NCBI RefSeq assembly: GCF_910592395.1
Contig: NC_088310.1
Coordinates: forward strand, 20,467,501 to 20,531,500
Direction: 5' to 3'
Length of the DNA stretch: 64,000 nucleotides
Source: Lineus longissimus
Taxonomy: Eukaryota > Nemertea > Pilidiophora > Heteronemertea > Lineidae
Made by a program: the position numbers and the translations under genes. Under the pieces are notes generated by a model. That model was not told the origin of the DNA, did no database searches, and saw only the letters and a list, made by a program, of their open reading frames with translations. Below are positions 28,641-41,658 of this stretch, in pieces; within the stretch, counting starts at the first letter, position 1, and the number at the start of each line of letters is the position of its first letter.

Positions 28641-30442
28641 TTTCCACCAACAGCGAGACTGGAAGTTGCCCTGTTTGTCTCCTGATATATCTTTCATCAG
28701 ATAAATAGATTCTGATTGATGTTTCTATATAAGTCATGTTAGAATAGATACTTTCTTCTCTCAGGCTTATCAGTAGGATATCACCTTGGTTGGACCTCAG
28801 TCTATGTGGCCATCAGCTGCCTATGGCTACTTCATGCCATGTTCAACCACCACTCGATACAAGCAACTCATCCATCTGCAAGCGTCATTCGTTAGATTAT
28901 CATAACGTGAGACACCAGTATCGTGATCACGTTAATCCTGATGTTGAGTGTCATTGTCAACGTGTTCAATTAAGATCAAATCCTCTTAATCTTCCAATTG
29001 TTCTTTGGAACTTCCTTGGGGAACACGACAGGGATTGGCAGGGGCTTTTGGACGCAATGTTTCAGACGATTTCTTACCAATCAAATAAATTCTCTAGATT
29101 GGAAGTTGAATCATGCAGGTTTATCTATCAGAAGCAATTATTTTTTCGTCCGTTCTCATCATGGGTGTGGTGTAGTCAAAAGGCATCGTGTTTTGAGTTT
29201 TGGTGTTTCAGACGACAGTTTTGGATAAACCTATTCCAACTCGTTTCTTAATGTTTATCTATCTGAGACCAAGGTTATGGACTGCTTTGATCTTTATCTT
29301 TATCAAAGGTTGCGGTACCTTTACCCGCGCTGTGCCATCTCACTAGTTACTTAATGATAAACTAATTGCCCATTCTGGTCTCTTCCATTCTCCTGAACCA
29401 ATTCTACATTTTGCCTTCAGCAACAACAGAATAGAGAAATGTGTCAAATATTTTATACAGTCGATGCAATAGAATATCCTATTGTCTGCAGATGACAAAT
29501 TGCTTAGAGTTTATTTTCACTTCCATTCACCGGGTACATTAATAGGTTTATTAATGCGTGGCAGTGATCTGCTGGTTAAGACTCGGTATCCATACATCAT
29601 CCGACAAAATCGTGTGGTCCAACTGTTCTTCGTTGGAGAGGGTGGTAATCAGCTGAATACCAATAACTGATAATCGCCATTTCAATGACACGCTGGCCTA
29701 ATGGGTAATTAAGCGATCAAAACGAAAAATGGACCCGGATTGACTTGAAGCCCAACCGACATCAGTGCAACGCTGATGCATCCCTCTAGTATATTCTTAT
29801 ATGTCTCATGACTGCAGATTTGCAAAGGAAGTAGCCTTCGGGGCAAGATTGCATCGTTGAGCAGACGACCGCTGGTTGAGGTGCTGCGGCAACAGGTCCG
29901 GAACTCGTGGTGCAGGTCCAATATCTCACCGACAATGCACAACACTTCATCAGCGCTACATGTACTTTTTCATCCAATAAAACTTCCGATGATTTTCTGC
30001 TGGGATTGTTGAGGCTGAAAAGCCAAGTCCGGTGTATGAAGCCGAGTGTGAAAATTTAACTAGCGTAGACAAGTCGGATGCTGGTTGATTCACGGAGATC
30101 TATTGAGCGGATGCGGATGAAAAGATGCGGGAAAGCTCTGATTGAAAAAGTGATGTCAACCGACACCGCCTCATTAGATCAATCATTTCTATTTCATTCA
30201 TAAACTGCATGATTGAGAACACATAAAAATGGCCCTCTTTAAAATTGGCATTAGTTTGTCATATCATTGAAAGGCATTTGGCAATGGCGTATTGGTCATT
30301 GGGTGTTTCCATTTAATAGATGTCTGAATTAAATCAATCATAAGCCAAAAACTATACTCCGTCACTTCATTGACTGGACTGGACATAGTTCCCCTTCTTA
30401 AAAGGACTTGATTCATTTGTTGTTATCAATTTTATGCTTCTA
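28641..30442. other. Non-coding stretch with possible retroelement debris
   Basis: No intact gene is supported. A 153-codon open frame at 28790-29251 (plus) has no recognisable domain. On the minus strand at 29730-29741 a frame reads GLQVNPGP, which resembles the NPGP peptide found near the N terminus of many invertebrate non-LTR elements. It has the same orientation as the polymerase tail at 28.5 kb, so both may come from one collapsed element. Nothing in between clearly encodes the missing domains. Confidence 0.4.
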
Positions 30443-30650
30443 TTGATTGGGCAACGACCTACATACAATCTATGTCCGTGATTGGGTAAAACAACAGTCT
30501 CGATGCAACAGTATATGCGACTGCTTGATTGGATAGGCGAATCCGGGCCTCTGTGCAACAGAATGCGACTACGTGATTGGACTGATAACAGTCTTGGTGC
30601 AACAGTAATCGACTCCATTACTTGAACAATTAACAACCTTGGTACATCTG
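30443..30650 (+). repeat. Minisatellite, about 47-bp unit
   Basis: Diverged units begin at about 30443 (partial), 30478, 30525, 30573 and 30618 (partial). Each starts with a variant of GTGATTGG; the three full units also carry GTGCAACAG or GATGCAACAG and end near GCGACT. Unit lengths are 47, 48 and 45 bp. The array also keeps a minus-strand frame open, which explains the long open frame there without requiring a gene. Confidence 0.7.
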
Positions 30651-33600
30651 TCTCCCTGTTTTGGAAAACACGATCCGAACGTAAGATGTATACAGGTTCC
30701 AAGCGTTTTCTTTGTGGGTGAAGCTTAGGGGTGGCGACTCATGTAGTGGACGAGTTCGAGGCAGGACCCGAGGCACTGCTGTATCATCTGGCTCAAGGTA
30801 TCGATGTTGGCCTCTTGTCCACCTCGTTAGAGGGGCGGGGTCTTTGATGTTTGTTTGGTTTCTACGACACCCTCCGGGTGATACGTTTCTCGGATCTCCC
30901 ACGGTTGACAACACACCGTCATTGATGCGCCATCCATCTGTTCAACTATCAAACCAACTCCTTTATTTTCGCGTGTTTTCATTCGATTCGCGGGGCGTTT
31001 GGAGCAGGTTGTTAGACCGCGCGTACCATGGCCATAAATAAACACATAACCCGAGGGCTATAGCTGGGATGCTTGCCTTGAGGTCAGAATCAGCCAAGCG
31101 AGATCATGAATTGTTTCCTGGGATGTTTGCAAGAGAAAATTTGATATTAAAAAAGCATGAATATCAGTCATAACCCAGTACCGGAGACTAGTCTACTTAT
31201 CAAAATAGAGCTCTCATCATTTCTTGCTTCATGCTTGTCTAACAATCAACCCCAAAAGTTTTCTCAACAGCTTACCCGACATACTGTAAAAGTCATATAT
31301 GTATGCTTTCTTTAGTGCTTTGATGATCTGCAAGATGAAAAAAGGACCCTTTGGGACGGGTATGTATCGACGCAAGAGTATGTGATAAGCCATGGGTACA
31401 GATGCTTAAAGGTCCAGTTGCACCGTCCTTTAAGTGCACGAAAGAACTTTGTGATTAGTGACATCAAAATCGAGGCTTGTTCTCCCAGGTGTAAAGTCCT
31501 TTTCCGCGCCATAAGGCATCAATGAATCTTTCACAGCAGATTCTCCTCGTAACTCGTGAACTAAAACGACTCACGCCTCTGGCTCATGCCCATGGGTGAG
31601 TTATGATATTAATATTCATAAGGCACAAATTTGGCCAAGAGGTATGCCAATAAAAGGCCGCGCCAGAGGCACTTGTTCGGGCGGAATGTTGGATGGTTCG
31701 GTGACCGCCGGTCTGGGCCCAAGGCGTATTCGGGTCTTGAGCCCTTGGCACCTATAGAACCACTGGTCGGGGCCGATTTTGAAAGACACGTTTTCGATAA
31801 TGAGAATGCACCATTTATGAGATACCGCGGGGAAATTAAAGCAAACTGGCTAATAACGAAACGTTGGGAAATGTTTGGAGCTCGATGTAGATTAAGAGGC
31901 TACGCTTTCGCATTTCTAGTTCGGGTGTACGATATTTCACTTGCCAACAAAAGCGAGGATGTCTTGACTCTCCTTCCCGGCTGAAGATTTTAATTAAAAC
32001 ACCACATGCCAATAATCTTCTGTGAAATTTGATACCGATCGGGTTACATGCAGTGTCATCACACTGGTTTCAAGTCCGCCTTCTGGGCGTCTCTATCAAG
32101 CTTCCGTGAAACTATCCTCGCCGCCGGCAAGTGCCAGAACCTCTTATATTAAGAAAACGACGTTTCCATAATTAAAAACTATTATTTTACTTCCCCTCTA
32201 ATCAAAAGATAATTGTTCACTAGCAATTAAATGTCGAGCAACAATACGGACGATGAGCAACCCTTCGTTCCAGCGGTGGTAGGTTCCGTTCGCGTTATGT
32301 ATCTTCCCGGTGCATTTGCTCCTGACTCCGGTTGGAAAAGAAATCAAAGACCAAACGTACAATGTACTATTATCAAAGGCTCATTAAAACGTGATCATAG
32401 TTCGGCCTCAGCAGTGAGTTCAATAATGGTGATTTTGCGATGATTCCAGCATTGGTCCTCCGTTTAGACCCACCGAATGGTGACTTTAGTCAAGGTTCCG
32501 AACGTTGTGTTCGATGTCGTTTATCAATTGAAAAATACGTGGCCATTTTGTGTATGACAAGGTACACAGCAATAATCACAGTTTGATATCAAAATAACTG
32601 GGGAATCAGATCGTCTGCTCTAATAAAGTCCAACAGTGCAGCCCACATCATCGGAATCGAACACGTGATGCGGCACGTGACCGCGCGGGTCAAAGGAAAC
32701 GCGGACCGAGTAATCGGCAATGCAAAAAATCAACATGCAGGTGCCGCTTTGGCCGGGCGGTCAGTATCATAAAAGATACCGGGGACGTATATTGTCACAT
32801 TCTTCCCAACAACTGTTTCTTCGACGTTAATTCTGAATTTAATAATCATGATTGCTGACACAACAATTGGCCACCAGACCTTAATTGATACTCATCCGAG
32901 TCATAGAAATGGTACAAACGCGAACCGGGACGTACAAACCGGGACGGCTGCAGACCAGAAATACGAAATAATGTGAAATAATACAATATCTTTTTTTCAT
33001 ATTCAGAGTCTCGTTATAATGGTTGCATTCATTGTGAGATAATTAACTTTAATTTTGCATAAATATCCGCACCAATTCATGAGAAGCTCAAGTTAAATGG
33101 AAACATTGCCTAGCTTTATTATCACGAGCCTGTGACTGATATTATTGCTGGCAGGTGAAGGATTTTCCATCAGCAGCCCCCAGAGCTGGCAGCACTGCTG
33201 CTATATTAGCAAGTGTAACTTCTTCACCAATTCTTGCATTCGGGGGAAAAAACTTTCATTCGCTTGGTACCGCTATTAAAAAGCGACCCGTTCAAACGTC
33301 AGTCGGCAAGTCCTAGCAATAAAGCTTGGACTGAGCGAAATGGACGGAGAAAGCTGTTGAGTTTAACGCTAGTGCATCCTCAACTTCTAATCCTTGGCGT
33401 CATTCAATTGAAAGTTGAATTTCCCCAGGGGAATTTAAAAAGCAGCTCCGGGCATAAGCCGTGAAGTTGTTAAAGGTGTTTTGTGACGACATCTTTAGCA
33501 ATGCAACAAGAATCATTAACTAGGGCAACAAATGGAATAATTAAAACCGAAGCGTGGGCCTCGGGTTGCTGCAATGGTTTCATGTTCGCCGCTGGCGTAG

Positions 33601-36600
33601 ATCAAGGCACTGACAAATACGTGATGGATCCGATTCTTCGGATTGACCTACGGTCGAGTTGGGTTTGGAAATATCGCGCTGGCGACAACACAAGTTGGCG
33701 GTATTGCCTTTGGGTGGGTGTGAAGGGCTTTAGGTCTCGCCGCTCGCCTGTCGATCAAAGATGGACCGCGGGCTACCCCAGGGCATCTAACGAAGTGTGA
33801 TATTATGAAACGCTGTCTCTGAGGCTTGGCACGTAGTTGAATAAAATTTCGATTATTTGAATGAAGCAGTTGTCAAATTTAATGAAAACTTTCAAGACGG
33901 CTTGATGGTTATATTCAGGATTTCATTTTTAAGTAACCTTAAGGAAGCTGTTTTCGACTTGATTGGCAATTTGAAAACTGTCATACATTTTTCTTCTCGG
34001 TTATTCCTCTGTAAAGCATCTCCTCCTTTTGCCAGCAACAGCCCTCAAGCAAAATAAACTTGTAAAAAAGAATCGGATTATTTCAAAAAATGTTTTTTTA
34101 AGCCAACTGAAAAAAATGTCTCGGTTTCAGCGTACAATGTAGCATTTGACAAAAAAAATATGAATAATTTTATTACACTGGTACAATTAACTACCCGGTA
34201 CTTGACACGATATGAGCATTAATTTAGACAGATCCTGGGGGTCACGCGGCAAATTCGTGCAAATGGCAGTATTTAACAGATAATCCTTTTTTAGCTCTTC
34301 ATGCAACCCTAAGACCGAAATAATTCAACAAAACTTCAACAAATTTCGAATGGGCACCTTAAAATGAGCTGGAGGCATCTTATTATGTTGTTGTCTGTTA
34401 TGATCTATTTAAAATCAGCTCTTTTGGTCGGAACATGCCGTTATTGTCCTATATCGAGTTAAACCTCAATGAGTAACATTTAAACATAACTCACTTATAA
34501 TGGTATATTGTGTGCGGAGAGGGTGTTGACCGTAGATACTGCGGGTGAACCGCCCCTAACCTGCCGCTCTACCGCCACATACCGCGAACCCGCTGGTCCC
34601 AAAACCCGCCGCCCAGCCCACTCGGACCGTATGGTCCCCTGACGTTGGCTCGCTGCTAATCCTTAACAAAACATAACATTAAACAGGTGCTCATAGACGT
34701 GTTTGTCTCTTCAGACACATTTTACTCCCTTGTAACCTCTCTGTGAGGGGTTCTTCCATTCAATGGGCAAGGGTGCTCACCCAGCAGTAAAAAACACCGT
34801 AGCACCAGGTTTCGAAAGACACTATTTTATTTTTCTCTAAAAACACCCCTCAATTCAAATCAGATTGCACTGCAGCCGTACCCAAGGATGAAAACGCTGG
34901 CTCAAACCGCGATTCAAGGGAATTGGGGCACGGCCCAGCCAAACCCATGAGGTGGTCTCTAACTTCGCTTACTGCGGTCTCACACCCCACAGCCCAAAAA
35001 GAACAACACGCAGACAGCCTATGTCATCACCAGACAAACATTTGTGGTCTTTTTTATCTAAAAAAACCCACATCATTCAATTCTATTTTGCAACTCAAAC
35101 CGATATCGAGTTTATCGAAACGAGAAAAAAACTTTGCCGGAGGGGTTCGGCTTCATGTGGTTTATACAACATCCGTAAAAAATGACCAGTCAGGTGTCTT
35201 GATGCGTATCTTCCTATGGCCGATATTAACAGCAACTGACGTCTGCTTCCCGGGGATATAGACCTGTTTTTCACGAGAAACCTAAAAAGAGACCAGTCAC
35301 AACTCCTCGTGAAAGCAGCTAGCTGGTGAAATCTATCGTGAGGCCAAAGATGACAAGTCGTGAATTTGAAAAGTTTTGAAATATTCTGCACCCCAAGAAT
35401 AAATCAATTAACATATGTTAGACTAGTAGATCGGTTCGAGTGCTCGATGCTTTACCGAAATGTAATATCAACAATAGAAGTGTGTATAGAAGTGTTATGA
35501 TAGAAATAATATTTATGATAAAAAAGACCGCTATTTCTTTATCGAAATCTATGTATTAAATATTCTCGATATACCAGAGGTTACCCAATGTGGAATGTGT
35601 TGTTGTATGGGCTAACGATAACACATTTTCACCATAGAATCGTTAATCAGTTACATGACTACATCAGAAAAAGATAGGTTTATTAATCCTGTCCATTTCT
35701 AAAAATCATCACAACCCCACACCCACATTGTAATTTAAGTGCCGTTTTCGATGTCATCATGTAGTTTCGGAAATGAATTTGATTGGAATATATATTTCAA
35801 ACAATAAATATCTGAATGTGCTGCATTTTTAAAAATTAGATCGTGTTATGTTTCAAGTCCATTGCACTTGCACAAACGATTTCTAGCAGGGCCCATTGCA
35901 AATTCGATATCGAAAATATTTAGGAAATACGCACCATATCCAATAGTTTATTTCGAATGACACTTTTTTTCAAATTTCTGTTTTTGAATACAAAAACGTT
36001 GTTTTGTTTTCGATGCTTGGCCTTCAACATTTTCATTAGAAAACACTACAAATATATTCTACATGGTTGACAATATAAATAAGTGATGAGCCACTAATTT
36101 GACCGATTCTATAAAGTTATCAGGCGATTTGTCATTTATTTGGCTAATCACCTCCCACGACAATGGTTAAAAGCTTCCGATGTGCCAAGCATCAGATCAG
36201 TCGGGGTGCTGTTACGTTCGTCCATTTTGTAAGTAAAGTCTCGTGACACTTCCAATATCAGCATACGATCACATGAGTGTACATCTTCAGAAATTTTCGA
36301 TAAAAATGTTTATTCCCGATACCGATATAGATTAGTCGACATCAAGGATATCACAAAGAATTGGCAAGACATGTATGTAGCTCCTAGTCGGGTACTTTAT
36401 AGGTTTGGCACCGTCGTTATGTATATAGTTACATGTACATGTATATATCTTTCAGTGTCCAGCAGATGGTATTGTACCGTTGAAAATGACAAAGAACCCG
36501 TAATATCCACGTTAAGTAGAAACCATTCTGAGCTGCGATCATCGTTCCTGTATAATCTTCATCTCGTAGAACTTCAGACATCATCAATCCTCATCTGAAA

Positions 36601-37541
36601 AGACAGAGGGTTGATCTACATGTATGCCGCTTTCCAAAAATCTATACAATGAAACTTTCCCTTCTCGGACTAAATGTTGAAAAACTGTACCTGTAACTCT
36701 TAATAGAACTTAAACAATATTTTGTACAGGCGTTGGCCTACATTGTAATGTACGTGCTAAGAACAGATGAACACTGTACATGTACTGCATTATCTGTCTG
36801 GCCATACATACTGTGTAGTATACCGGTGCCATAGTTTCTCTTTACGTTCGAATAGATGGGTGATTTTCATCATGCTCAACAACGGGTCATTTGAATTAAA
36901 TTTAATTGGGGCCTAACAAATGTTGTTTCAACAATTACAGGTTATTACAGTGGATAAATACGGTTAATAAGCCTCGTTTTTCACCAGTAATGCATCTGTA
37001 ATGTACATTTTGTATTCGCCGACTAGAAATTCTGACGGAGTCAAATATAATTTTTTTTGATGATCAACATATTTGTTTGCCAACTCATTTACTGGTATGG
37101 CAAATAGGATATCCGACCTATAAACAAACCGATTTGTGATCGCGACGTGGAGACCAGACTGAAAAGGGGGCTCACCAGAGTTTCCGCAGCAGAGGGGGGT
37201 GGGGGATACAGATAGCCAGCTCAACTGGAATAAGGGGTTACGTTCTTTCAGCTTACAGAAGGTTTTTATTATATCGCAATAGCGTTTTCATGATTTAAGA
37301 TGTAAAATTAGTGCATCCGGGAGTTTTATTTGATGGTTTTTACCCCTTTTTAAGATTTTTTCAGATAAATTGTTTTCAAAGTTTTTTGTACTCCTTTACT
37401 TCGATCCTTGCAGAAACGATGCCCACAGAAAATATCCGAAAAAGACCAGCCAATGTATGATCGGAACCTTCAGAAAAGAGCGAGGCATCCCTAAAATCGG
37501 TTCAAGGCTAGGTTCGGAGACTGCACCCGTTAATGGTGTGT
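30651..37541. other. Gene-free desert next to FoxG
   Basis: No gene is supported. Open frames at 31631-31984 and 33483-33800 (plus) are long for chance but lack family similarity and splice context. A locally GC-rich island lies at about 34500-34640 in an otherwise AT-rich setting. Near 32927-32946 a short phrase ending in CCGGGACG is repeated. The stretch lies 3' of FoxG and may carry its regulatory elements. Confidence 0.5.
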
Positions 37542-37547
37542 TTTATT
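37542..37547 (-). promoter_or_regulatory. Candidate polyadenylation signal of FoxG
   Basis: TTTATT on the plus strand reads AATAAA on the minus strand, about 260 bp after the FoxG stop codon. A second AATAAA lies at 37265-37270. Either could end the transcript. Confidence 0.4.
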
Positions 37548-37807
37548 TTGATAAATCCAAGATGGCTTCCAATCTTGGATCATGCTCATTATATTTAAAG
37601 CAGAGTTGATGAATATCAGTCTTTCTATATAACCTCTTGGTTGTTGGGTACTTACACCAATATCTCCATGCAGATTACGCATATCAGCCATTTTAATCAA
37701 CTTTGAGAAAGCTTCATGATTAAGGACAGTAGATTTTACATATTTGTACTGCAATACCAGAGACCTGCCTCACCTTCATCATTTTCCGTACACGACCATG
37801 GGCTGTA

Positions 37808-38860
37808 CTAACTCTTCGATGGAAACAGTGGTACGGAGAGTCCCTCAGCGTGTCTGTACCGTCTGTCCAGGTTGGTACGCAAGGAGAGGTCCATGACCAT
37901 GTCTGAGCTCATGGTACTTAGACTGCCGTAGATGTCCTGATTTGTAGTCATAGGTGGGAGACTTTGCCGTGAAAAGTCCGGGCTTATAATAGAGGTCGAC
38001 AGGGGTTCTGTTCTCGGGAATCCGGTGGCCATATTGGATTCCTTTGACATGATGTTATCAAGACTGAAGTTCCTCCGAGCAACGGGGCGAACCATCGTGT
38101 TGAAGTCTTGGTTACCGGGGCGGGGTGCATATGGGTAACCATAATAACTGATGACAGAGGGTGACAGCGAGGGTGAAAGTTGTAAGAAGTATTGAGGCAG
38201 TCCCCACGGTTGTTGCAATCTGTCTGTGGGGTAGGGGTGCCCCGGGTAAAACCCAGTCCTTGCCAGACCTGGTAGCCTGCTCCTTGTTGATGAACGTCGC
38301 TTTAGCTTTCCCATTGACCCACTGATGAAGACGTCGTCACTTGAAGGGTCCAACATCCAGTAGTTACCCTTCCCTGGGTCGTCATAATGTCGCGGCACTT
38401 TCACAAAACACTTATTCAGACTGAGATTGTGACGGATAGAGTTTTGCCATCCCTGTTTATTCTCTTTGTAATATGGAAAGTTCTGCATGATAAATTCGTA
38501 GATTCCGTTAAGGGTTAGGCGTTTCTCTGGGTTTGACCGTATGGCCATCATGATCATGGCGTTGTAGCTAAACGGTGGTTTCTCTCCTCGTACGTTTGGC
38601 TTTTTCTCTGCATCCTTAACCAGTGATGCATTCTCGCTGGGTTTATTTGTCTCTGGAACTGTCTGAATACTCGAAACGCCAACTTTGTCAGGAGTAACTT
38701 CCTCCTCGAAATCAGAAATGTTGTCAATGTCGAGTTCAACATGACTGTTATCACTTGGTAAATGGTCACAAGGAGGGTTCGAACCCGGGACCACCCGATT
38801 ACTCTCCCTGCTGATATCCTCTAGTATCCGATCAATCATGAAACTAGATCGCTGCTCCAT
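37808..38860 (-). CDS. FoxG: Forkhead box G transcription factor (FoxG / BF-1 / sloppy-paired class)
   Basis: Single-exon gene for a 350-residue nuclear DNA-binding protein. The forkhead (winged-helix) domain spans residues 94-190 and contains [15 protein letters not shown], the helix-3 segment [13 protein letters not shown] and [19 protein letters not shown], all characteristic of the FoxG class. In other bilaterians FoxG acts in anterior neural and head patterning. The start is the ATG of [10 protein letters not shown]; the open frame continues upstream but without an earlier ATG. Two eh1-like Groucho-binding motifs are visible: FMIDRIL at residues 7-13 and FSLDNIM at 265-271. An acidic stretch lies at residues 43-54, and MDLSL near residue 323 weakly resembles a CtBP-type motif. 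Lack of introns is usual for FoxG. Family assignment is very secure; repression through Groucho is inferred. Confidence 0.96.
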   Translation of the reverse strand: MEQRSSFMIDRILEDISRESNRVVPGSNPPCDHLPSDNSHVELDIDNISDFEEEVTPDKVGVSSIQTVPETNKPSENASLVKDAEKKPNVRGEKPPFSYNAMIMMAIRSNPEKRLTLNGIYEFIMQNFPYYKENKQGWQNSIRHNLSLNKCFVKVPRHYDDPGKGNYWMLDPSSDDVFISGSMGKLKRRSSTRSRLPGLARTGFYPGHPYPTDRLQQPWGLPQYFLQLSPSLSPSVISYYGYPYAPRPGNQDFNTMVRPVARRNFSLDNIMSKESNMATGFPRTEPLSTSIISPDFSRQSLPPMTTNQDIYGSLSTMSSDMVMDLSLRTNLDRRYRHAEGLSVPLFPSKS

Positions 38861-41658
38861 GTCAAAAGTTTGAATTTGAAATTGAAATCTGAATCCGTTA
38901 CTCTGCAAACCTAAACAACCAGTGAATAACGGTATACAAAATGACTCCACACAGATAATTTCACCACAAATGAATCGGACTGACAACAATTTTCTGCAGT
39001 CATCAGCTTTGATTCGTTAATAAATTGGCGATTAATTGTCCACGTCATATATGACATATATATCTGCATGTAAACAATTTTTGATGAACGAAGTAGAGAC
39101 AATTCATACAGGAAAATAGCCCCATTGACTCCTCCCACAGAAGCATCATTCTTTAGCAAATGGCTGAGGTCATGACTGTAGCAGAGGTCATCCTAACGAT
39201 ATTGTAGACAAAATGTTTAATTGTATTCAGTAACTAAGCTTTGTTGGATTGTAATTAAGTTGTCTAGGAGGACTTTGTGAGCAGATCGGCCATTCGGTAG
39301 CAGAGCAGTCATTTAGCATGTTCATTTAAAGTTCATGCCAAATACATTGTAATGTAGGCGTGCGTGCACATGTATACACTGAATGCATCATAATAGATTT
39401 TTGTGAAGGATATTGCTGATTTTAACAATTAACGACTCCAGTCACCTATATAAGGAGGTTTGAGTATAGTTAGCCTGGAAAGAGCCTTATGCATCATAAT
39501 GGTATGCACTAGTAGGTTAACGTACTTTAATAATATTCTCATCAATACCGCAAATCAAAGAAGAACAATCTGCGCTGCTTACTTGTACCTTATCAAAATA
39601 ACACTTCATAAAAGTGTTTATTCAATCAAATTTTTTAAATGTCAATATTTTGCTCTAAATCTGTCAAAGGATTGTTTTGTCAAAATATCTCGTGTGATAT
39701 TGAGTTTGCCATTGGCCTATAGTAGTACCTTTGATCACGTCGGTGCAGTATTGTGTAATACAATGTATTGGACAATAATGAAATATTTATTCATATTATC
39801 AGAAAGGTTTAAGCACCCGTTTTTGATATTCTACACAAAGCGAATAACAAATGAAGTTGATTAAGATTGCATTCATATACATGTGGCTGAATATCAAAGC
39901 CATCCGTACAAATTTTAATACAAATGCTGGCCTCCAGTTATGTAGGAGTACATCATTCAACACACTATCGAAAAAAAATGTTTTAAAATACTAAATGATA
40001 TGTATTCTGTTATGGTTTGGCACAGAAAATTAAAACTTGTGACATGAAATTTGTGTTTTTCTTAACCTCTCGTAGGTCTTATTTCTTGATACCGAATTTT
40101 ACCAATGTCGCCGCCTGAGCTTAAAAGGGAGAACTATGAAAGGGTGCTTGAATGATAATTCTCCCAGACAACGAACTTCTGACTCCCATTGCCTGCGGAC
40201 ACCTTGTATTTTTCCGCCTCGGTCACGTCCGTTGAATGACTGCCCCATCCAGAACAGCTATGGTTCCGAGGGATAACATCGTGTTCACCGTTTTAAGATT
40301 ACCCTACCGACGTCGTTTTCACTGGGCACCAATTCACAATTTGTTAAGAGCCCTCTTAATAAAAAAGAAAATCAGATTGCTGAGTTCTAAATGGCTCGGA
40401 TACGGGCGTGGCCAGCTATTCGAACTAAATCACGACTAATCCTGGCGACCCATGTCATGAGATGTTCAAAAACCCTCGTCGAAAATGTCTCTTTATCTGT
40501 TGTCTTGTTCTGGCGACATGAAAGCATTCATTTTCATGAAGTACTCTCATCAGCGACATGGCTAAGTCTTGTAATCTTGTTTAGGAGGCAAAATGTCCAA
40601 CTTCTTTCTTGTCAGCGACCAAATTGTGTCGTGCAACTTTGTACCGTCGATGTGGGCTGAAGTGCGTTCCGACAAGGTAGCAAAACAATGAAACCTCGGG
40701 GGATTAGGCCAACAGGGGTGTCAGCAGCTCCAATCAGGACCCCCTCCGAACAGATGCTACTTTCAAGCGAATTACTAGATTTTCGTATGATCAGAAGTGG
40801 CCATGCGAGAAAACAACATGGACCACATATCTGGACATTCATCATTGTGTCTTGGAGCCTGAGCTGCGGAGTGGGCTACTGTGCTGTGCATGGAGTGTTC
40901 CGGTTCTACTTTTTTTCAGATTCACCAACAATAAATACCTCGAAACAAGGAAAGCTTTACGCCCATTTCAATAAATTGTAAAAATAATGTGAATGACACG
41001 ACTTTTAATGCCAATGCGTGGGATACGTAAGGGGTAGCGGAATCAGGCATATAAAGTGAGGAAGCATCCCGGATAAGCATCGGAACTCAGTTGCCGGTGT
41101 CAAAGAAAAAGAAAGGTGGGGGCTGGAGTCGAGTAGTTTAAAAGGTAGAGTGTGCCCTGGGTATTCACATAAGCATGGGTTTCATTTCAGTATCACCTGG
41201 TAATTATGCAATTAAAAACGTGACCCAATATGAAATCAAATGTTTTTCAACGCACTCAGTCTCTTCCTGTTGATGTGTTCTCTTTTCTTTAAGTTACCTT
41301 TTTTGGTGAACAACGCGGATGGCCGAGACGTATGACAGTTTCCGGGAAGGCTACCTCACCTTTAAGGTTTATTAGTCCTACTTGGAATCAAAAAGGTTAT
41401 CATTACGACCTCGTCTAGAAGTGACGACAGATATAAGATGGTCCACTTCTCGAGTGAGCAGACGAGAGAGAAACAAATACAACTGACGAACCAGAATACA
41501 GTACAGCAGTAAATATTCCTGACTTTTCCGGGTTGTGTTGATTTTGCGAATACCAGTGACAACAAGAAATAAGGGAGATAACGTGTTAAAGCGGACAATT
41601 TGACTCAAAATAACTATTTTGGGGGTATTTTGCTAGACGATATTTGGCGTTGGAGGAG
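38861..41658. other. Intergenic region between FoxG and gene A (divergent)
   Basis: This 2.8-kb stretch must hold the FoxG promoter and that of gene A, which are transcribed away from each other. TATA-like words occur at 39447-39453 (CTATATAAGG, plus strand) and 41049-41055 (CATATAAAG, plus strand). The second is followed about 37 bp on by CTCAGTTG, an initiator-like word, and could serve gene A through a 5' UTR or leader intron. The frames at 39460-39864 and 40688-40981 show no domain. Confidence 0.4.

Noticed and set aside
28790-29251. 153-codon plus-strand open frame
   Set aside because: No recognisable domain. It lies between two minus-strand retroelement scraps and may be open by chance.
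29489-29530. Plus-strand SADDKLL, reminiscent of the reverse-transcriptase ADD motif
   Set aside because: Flanking residues do not match polymerase palm motifs well enough, and the strand is opposite to the nearby retroelement pieces.
31631-31984. 117-codon plus-strand open frame
   Set aside because: No ATG-led homologue, no domain and no splice partners; composition does not look clearly coding.
33483-33800. 105-codon plus-strand open frame
   Set aside because: No recognisable family and no neighbouring exons.
39444-39864. TATA-like CTATATAAGG followed by a 134-codon open frame
   Set aside because: The frame begins without an ATG and has no domain; the TATA word alone does not support a gene.
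41319-41350. GGATGGCCGAGACG, resembling a tRNA D-arm
   Set aside because: No B-box or complementary stems follow, so it is not a tRNA or a clear SINE.
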